Positions 63,555 through 64,000 of a stretch of DNA of 64,000 bases are shown in pieces. The stretch covers positions 1 to 64,000 of the IMG/VR virus record IMGVR_UViG_3300034760_000025; one strand, written 5' to 3'. The notes below the pieces were generated by a model. The model was not told the DNA's origin, did not search any database, and was given only the letters and a program-made list of their open reading frames with translations. Both the position numbers and the translations under genes were made by a program. Position 1 is the first letter of the stretch, and each line of letters opens with the position of its first letter. The DNA is from a virus.

Positions 63555-63683
63555 TTACGTACCGATGGTGTCGTCGCTGACGTTCCGTAGGACATCCCAG
63601 GCCGCGCGACCGCAGCGCAACTCACGCGGTAGCGGGATGCCGATCGTGCGCACGTAGGCTGTGGGATCATCGATGACGCTCAC
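63555..63683 (-). CDS. 42-residue minus-strand protein
   Basis: GTG (complement of 63681-63683) overlaps the stop of the upstream methyltransferase gene by four bases. The frame encodes VSVIDDPTAYVRTIGIPLPR, ELRCGRAAWDVLRNVSDDTI and GT before TAA. The protein-like composition and GTGA overlap favour a real gene co-translated with the methyltransferase. No family recognised. Confidence 0.55.
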   Translation of the reverse strand: MSVIDDPTAYVRTIGIPLPRELRCGRAAWDVLRNVSDDTIGT

Positions 63684-64000
63684 CCGACCTCACCGCCCGC
63701 ATGCGTAGCGGTATTGGTGCTGAGCAGGTCGAACAAACCCGGCTGGAGGCCGAGCGGGCGGTTCGACCACAGCACCTCGGTGCGGTTGCCCCACTGGTTC
63801 GATCCCTGGCCGGTGCCGGTGGCCATGCTGTGCCGGTCCCACCCGCGGTACAGCTCGAGGTCGTACAAGTCTGAGGGGTACCCGGAGAGCACGACCGCAG
63901 CTCGAGCTGCGGTCAGCGCGGCGGCCAGGTCGCGGTGCGACTGCTCGTCGCGCATCTCGTGCCGGTAGCCGTCCACCGACTCGGCGCGCGAGGTGCCGAG
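63680..64000 (-). CDS. Dam-like adenine-specific DNA methyltransferase, C-terminal part (cut by window edge)
   Basis: The last 106 residues of a leftward gene whose start lies beyond the window. The series VDGYRHEMRDEQSHRDLAAA, AAVVLSGYPSDLYDLELYRG and TEVLWSNRPL matches the C-terminal region of D12-class (Dam) N6-adenine methyltransferases (YRHEM...LSGY.S.LYD...E.LWSN). The catalytic DPPY motif would be outside the window. Phage Dam-like enzymes usually protect phage DNA from host restriction. Confidence 0.75.
   Translation of the reverse strand, partial: LGTSRAESVDGYRHEMRDEQSHRDLAAALTAARAAVVLSGYPSDLYDLELYRGWDRHSMATGTGQGSNQWGNRTEVLWSNRPLGLQPGLFDLLSTNTATHAGGEVG

Noticed and set aside
63440-63670. 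76-residue minus-strand frame near the right end
   Set aside because: Poor composition and overlaps the hairpin; the 42-residue frame coupled to the methyltransferase gene is better supported.

Overview
The window is a very G+C-rich double-stranded DNA tailed-phage genome, or prophage-like contig, with siphovirus gene order. The codon use (G/C third positions, many GTG starts) and the families present (zinc-knuckle small terminase, MuF-like protein, Gp37-like tail protein, LysM lysin) point to an actinobacterial host. The host genus cannot be fixed from the sequence. No integrase, repressor, tRNA, CRISPR array or insertion sequence was recognised.

Left part (0.26-12.96 kb, all rightward). 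A set of small membrane proteins leads into a processive family-2 glycosyltransferase that resembles hyaluronan synthase (2829-4223) and a PadR-like winged-helix protein. A tightly overlapping run of small accessory genes follows (5.0-11.9 kb). It includes a tandem family of proteins sharing a WPCPDYxDAA signature. The zinc-knuckle small terminase (11898) and a small HTH protein close this part.

Head module (13.0-34.7 kb). A gene-free, repeat-rich stretch upstream of terL could be the packaging site. It is followed by TerL, the portal, a 2201-residue protein with an ADP-ribosyltransferase-like N-terminus and many small beta-barrel-like modules, and a MuF-like protein. An accessory island (25.7-28.4 kb) comes next, with small genes on both strands, several of them under 60 residues, and recurring CGTCAGCGTA repeats. 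A lysis-like group lies at 28.4-30.4 kb: a permuted NlpC/P60-like protein, a glycoside-hydrolase-like protein and a holin candidate. Then come a prohead protease with an in-frame nested scaffold, a DUF2190-like decoration protein and the major capsid protein.

Spike/fibre block and connectors (34.7-47.7 kb). Beta-helix proteins lie between the capsid gene and the head-tail connector genes, and one more lies inside the connector operon. Four proteins share the N-terminal peptide RAAY(V/L)GD. Three of them, plus one further gene, carry a conserved GC-rich leader with the ribosome-binding site. A leftward HTH/PD-(D/E)XK-like endonuclease gene is inserted between two connector genes.

Tail and lysis (47.3-62.7 kb). 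In order: tail terminator, major tail protein with two terminators behind it, tail assembly chaperones with a CCCTTTC -1 slippery site, a 1329-residue tape measure, distal tail and Gp37-like proteins, two further minor tail proteins, a GH26-like hydrolase, an SNase-like nuclease, and an endolysin with LysM and peptidoglycan-binding domains.

Right end (62.7-64.0 kb). A gene-free stretch holds several hairpins and two tandem promoter-like repeats. It is followed by a leftward operon containing a 42-residue protein and the C-terminus of a Dam-like adenine methyltransferase cut by the window edge.

Two genes (terL N-terminus and the first beta-helix protein) appear to carry one surplus C. These may be sequencing errors or genuine frameshifts.
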